Part shown: positions 43,882-45,528 of the stretch, piece by piece
Layout of the letters: each line of letters opens with the position of its first letter
Numbering within the stretch: the stretch's first letter is position 1
Origin: an uncultured Clostridia bacterium
GTDB taxonomy: Bacteria; Bacillota; Clostridia; Oscillospirales; Acutalibacteraceae
DNA: 45,528 nt
Assembly: GCA_944384985.1 (NCBI GenBank)
Contig: CALWVM010000018.1
Location: 1-45,528, forward strand
Direction: 5' to 3'
Notes under the pieces: model-generated
Seen by the model: the letters and a program-made list of their open reading frames with translations, nothing else
Told to the model about the DNA's origin: nothing
Databases searched by the model: none
Position numbers and translations under genes: made by a program

Positions 43882-44104
43882 CGCGATTTGGTTCGTTTAT
43901 TCATAACATCCTCTCCTCACACACGATTTTTTTCGAGAGATGATGCCTGCATGGGACTCCCCTGCCTTTCCTGAAATCCGATAAAACAAAACGCGGCTAT
44001 ACAACCTGCACTGCCGCGAACTTTTCTTGCCGTGGAACACGCCGCCGCAATGCGTGCCGGGACAAATTATGCACTTGAAATATCGAAACTCTTTTTATAA
44101 ATAT

Positions 44105-44132
44105 AGTATACCATATTTATATGAGATGTCAA
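44105..44132 (-). promoter_or_regulatory. Promoter of the small membrane-protein gene
   Basis: Minus-strand TTGACA (44127-44132), 16-base spacer, TATACT (44105-44110). The leader of about 200 bases contains GGGGAG then a possible 11-codon reading frame starting at about 43953. Confidence 0.65.
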
Positions 44133-44168
44133 CGCGTCCAGATTTTTTAGCTTTTCGCGATTTTCGGA

Positions 44169-44197
44169 TTGACAAACCGAACCGGATGTTGTATAAT
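44169..44197 (+). promoter_or_regulatory. Consensus promoter of the tRNA pair
   Basis: Both boxes are perfect: TTGACA (44169-44174) and TATAAT (44192-44197) with 17 bases between. It lies 70 bases before tRNA-Pro. Confidence 0.88.
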
Positions 44198-44269
44198 ACA
44201 CGAGCATTTGAAGTTACGCATTTTGAAAAGCGTACTTTTGCGCCGCGTCCTTCGGGCGCGCACCGATAT

Positions 44270-44345
44270 CCGGGTGTGGCGCAGTTGGTAGCGCGCGTGG
44301 TTTGGGACCATGAGGCCGCAGGTTCGAACCCTGTCACTCGGACCA
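44270..44345 (+). tRNA. tRNA-Pro (anticodon TGG)
   Basis: Acceptor CCGGGTG pairs with CACTCGG; D arm GCGC...GCGC; anticodon stem CGTGG/CCATG with loop TTTGGGA, anticodon TGG; T arm with GGTTCGAACC; encoded CCA at 44343-44345. Cloverleaf complete. Confidence 0.95.
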
Positions 44346-44390
44346 ATCAAAAATTACGGGAAGTCCCGTTCTACGATAAAAATTGCATAC

Positions 44391-44467
<77 letters not shown>

Positions 44468-44469
44468 TG

Positions 44470-44503
44470 ATTGGGTGACAAAAAAGATGTCACCCAATTT
44501 TTT
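44470..44503 (+). terminator. Terminator of the tRNA operon
   Basis: Perfect 11-bp stem ATTGGGTGACA (44470-44480) / TGTCACCCAAT (44488-44498) followed by TTTTTT. Confidence 0.9.
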
Positions 44504-44599
44504 CAGTATTCATGCGGGTTTGCGGGCTTTTGGAAGTGAAATCCGAAAAACGGTTTTACCGTAGATGTCCAAACAGCAAACCGCAGCAAAATCCGTCAC

Positions 44600-44646
44600 A
44601 GCGGGGCTTCCACCTGATTTTTCAGGCCGGAGGCCCCGCTTTTTTG
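44600..44646 (+). terminator. Intrinsic terminator in the element remnant
   Basis: AGCGGGGC...CCTGA-TTTT-TCAGG...GCCCCGCT hairpin (44600-44640) followed by TTTTTTG. Confidence 0.75.
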
Positions 44647-44779
44647 CGTTTTACACCTTTTTCCCCGTTGTCGGAACTGTAAAAGTTTCCGGCAGTTATA
44701 TAGATAGATTGACGAAAGCCCCAAATGGGCCATTTTTCAGCCCTCAAGATACAAGGGGGTAGTGCGCCCTTTTTTAGAA

Positions 44780-44808
44780 CCTCTCCGGCTGGCAGGCCGG
44801 GGAGGTTT
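44780..44808 (+). terminator. GC-rich hairpin with T-tract
   Basis: CCTCTCCGG pairs with CCGGGGAGG around CTGGCAGG and is followed by TTTTCC. It may attenuate transcription into the ParM-like fragment. Confidence 0.5.
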
Positions 44809-44941
44809 TCCGCTTTCCCCCTCTCCCAGACCCTCTCCCCCTAAATTACTTACTTGGCTGGGAAAGAACAATACTCTCTACGTTCTTAACCAGCAGAAAC
44901 TTCAAGTTTTCAACAACCAACAAGAAAGGATGAATAAAACC

Positions 44942-45073
44942 ATGAACATCGGTATCGACCACGGCTACTACGCCATCAAAACCCGGCATTTTTCTTTCCC
45001 AGCCGGTATCTCGGAATATTCCCACGAACCCTACACCCTGCAGAACACATTGGAGTACGGCGGGAAGTTTTAC
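44942..45073 (+). pseudogene. ParM/StbA-like actin ATPase, truncated to the N-terminus
   Basis: The frame from ATG 44942 (or 44930) begins MNIGIDHGYYAIKTRHFSFP, the conserved phosphate-1 motif start of the ParM-like plasmid-segregation proteins carried by integrative elements, and runs to EYGGKFY. After about 45073 the similarity ends and the frame continues as out-of-frame recombinase sequence to a stop at 45160. About 40 of some 300 residues remain, so it is non-functional. The identity is from recalled family sequence. Confidence 0.7.
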
Positions 45074-45464
45074 CCTGATACACTGCATTGCCGGAGAAAA
45101 GGAAGAAGTCAGCCCCATTGTGATAGAGAACAAAATCAAGGAACTGGAAATAGAATTTGACCGGCTGCTGGTTCTGGCGGTTGACGAAAACGACATCATT
45201 GACCATAAGTTAAAACAAATCATCGAAACTATCCTCAAATTAAAGCAGCAGAAAAAGCGGCTCGAATACACCGCAGAGCGTTCCGAGGTAATGGAATCCA
45301 AGGCCCAAGAAGTCATGGGACTGATTTCCGCAGAGGACCTCGACCTAACAGAATACTCCGACGCCTTAGTATATCGCATTATTGAAAGAATCACCGTACT
45401 TTCCAAAGAGGAAATCCGCATCCGCTTTGTAGGCGGATTTGAAATCACACAACCACTTCACTAA
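45072..45464 (+). pseudogene. Large serine recombinase, C-terminal fragment
   Basis: About 130 residues without a proper start (an internal GTG at 45120 opens the frame). The segment IENKIKELEIEFDRLLVLAV, the Lys/Gln-rich coiled coil and the closing YRIIERITVLSKEEIRIRF are those of the C-terminal region of TndX/TnpX-type large serine recombinases. The catalytic N-terminal domain and zinc ribbon are missing. It is joined, in a different frame, directly to the ParM-like fragment. Non-functional remnant of an integrase. Confidence 0.75.
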
Positions 45465-45465
45465 G

Positions 45466-45528
45466 AAGCAGGTACAGAGAAACGCTGACAGATCACATGC
45501 TGTCGGTGTTTCTCTGTACCTGCTTTTT
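45466..45528 (+). terminator. Very strong terminator at the element's right end
   Basis: An uninterrupted 18-bp stem (AAGCAGGTACAGAGAAAC, 45466-45483, with its complement at 45508-45525) encloses a second CTGACAG/CTGTCGG stem and ends in T residues at the window edge. Confidence 0.88.

Larger units (their letters stand above)
44504..44941 (+). other. Non-coding left part of a mobile-element remnant
   Basis: About 440 bases with no credible gene. It holds two hairpins (see next entries), an AT-rich piece with TATATAGATAGATTGACG, and the sequence CTCAAGATACAAGGGGGTAG. The region just upstream of a ParM-like gene in integrative elements of gut Firmicutes has this look, which is why I assign it to the element. 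An AAGAAAGGATG site leads into the truncated ParM-like frame. No att duplication was found by eye. Confidence 0.5.

Overview
The window looks like a chromosomal segment of a Gram-positive anaerobe of the Clostridia, probably an Oscillospiraceae/Ruminococcaceae-type gut bacterium. The grounds are SD-led genes, lipoprotein signal peptides, a sortase-like tail, DUF5685 and DUF1292 proteins, a Firmicute-type LexA box, NuoE/NuoF-type soluble flavoprotein subunits and a GTP-type PEP carboxykinase. This assignment is inference; no 16S sequence is inside the window. Most genes lie on the minus strand.

Layout. Positions 1-150 hold a strong minus-strand promoter and leader typical of an rRNA operon, whose 16S gene should lie just off the left edge. 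Positions 255-8654 are a visibly AT-richer accessory cluster of secreted or lipoprotein genes alternating with zinc-ribbon proteins. Then come pckG and tsaD (minus) and a GH16 glucanase-like gene (plus). Positions 13185-14145 have no convincing ordinary gene. They hold a consensus minus-strand promoter followed by a long, hairpin-rich stretch that I read as a large structured RNA. A DUF1292 gene and a probable 6S RNA follow on the plus strand. Positions 14715-20967 carry uvrA, uvrB (with LexA box), radC and pyrE. Positions 21109-24109 carry an apparent metF - DUF5685 - J-like protein - membrane protein operon.

The most interesting system is at 24301-26574: an AdoCbl riboswitch, an intrinsic terminator, a secreted alpha/alpha-barrel (prenyltransferase-repeat) protein with a sortase-like tail, and a DUF4430 lipoprotein. 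These two folds are the two halves of vertebrate intrinsic factor and transcobalamin, here on separate, B12-regulated, surface-directed proteins. A cob(I)alamin adenosyltransferase gene sits at 38246-38755. Positions 26586-31679 encode a three-subunit NADH/ferredoxin/NAD(P)H flavoenzyme (NuoE-like, NuoF-like and a NuoG/GltD fusion). Positions 31867-38755 hold a PHP phosphoesterase, two large glycosidases (GH31, GH36-like), a C_GCAxxG_C_C protein and the adenosyltransferase.

Positions 38910-43206 carry a TM2 protein and the conserved rpmG-secE-nusG-rplK-rplA / L10 leader-rplJ-rplL block. After a small membrane-protein gene come tRNA-Pro and tRNA-Val (plus). The right end, 44504-45528, is a mobile-element scar: the N-terminus of a ParM-like gene joined to the C-terminus of a large serine recombinase, closed by a very strong hairpin terminator.
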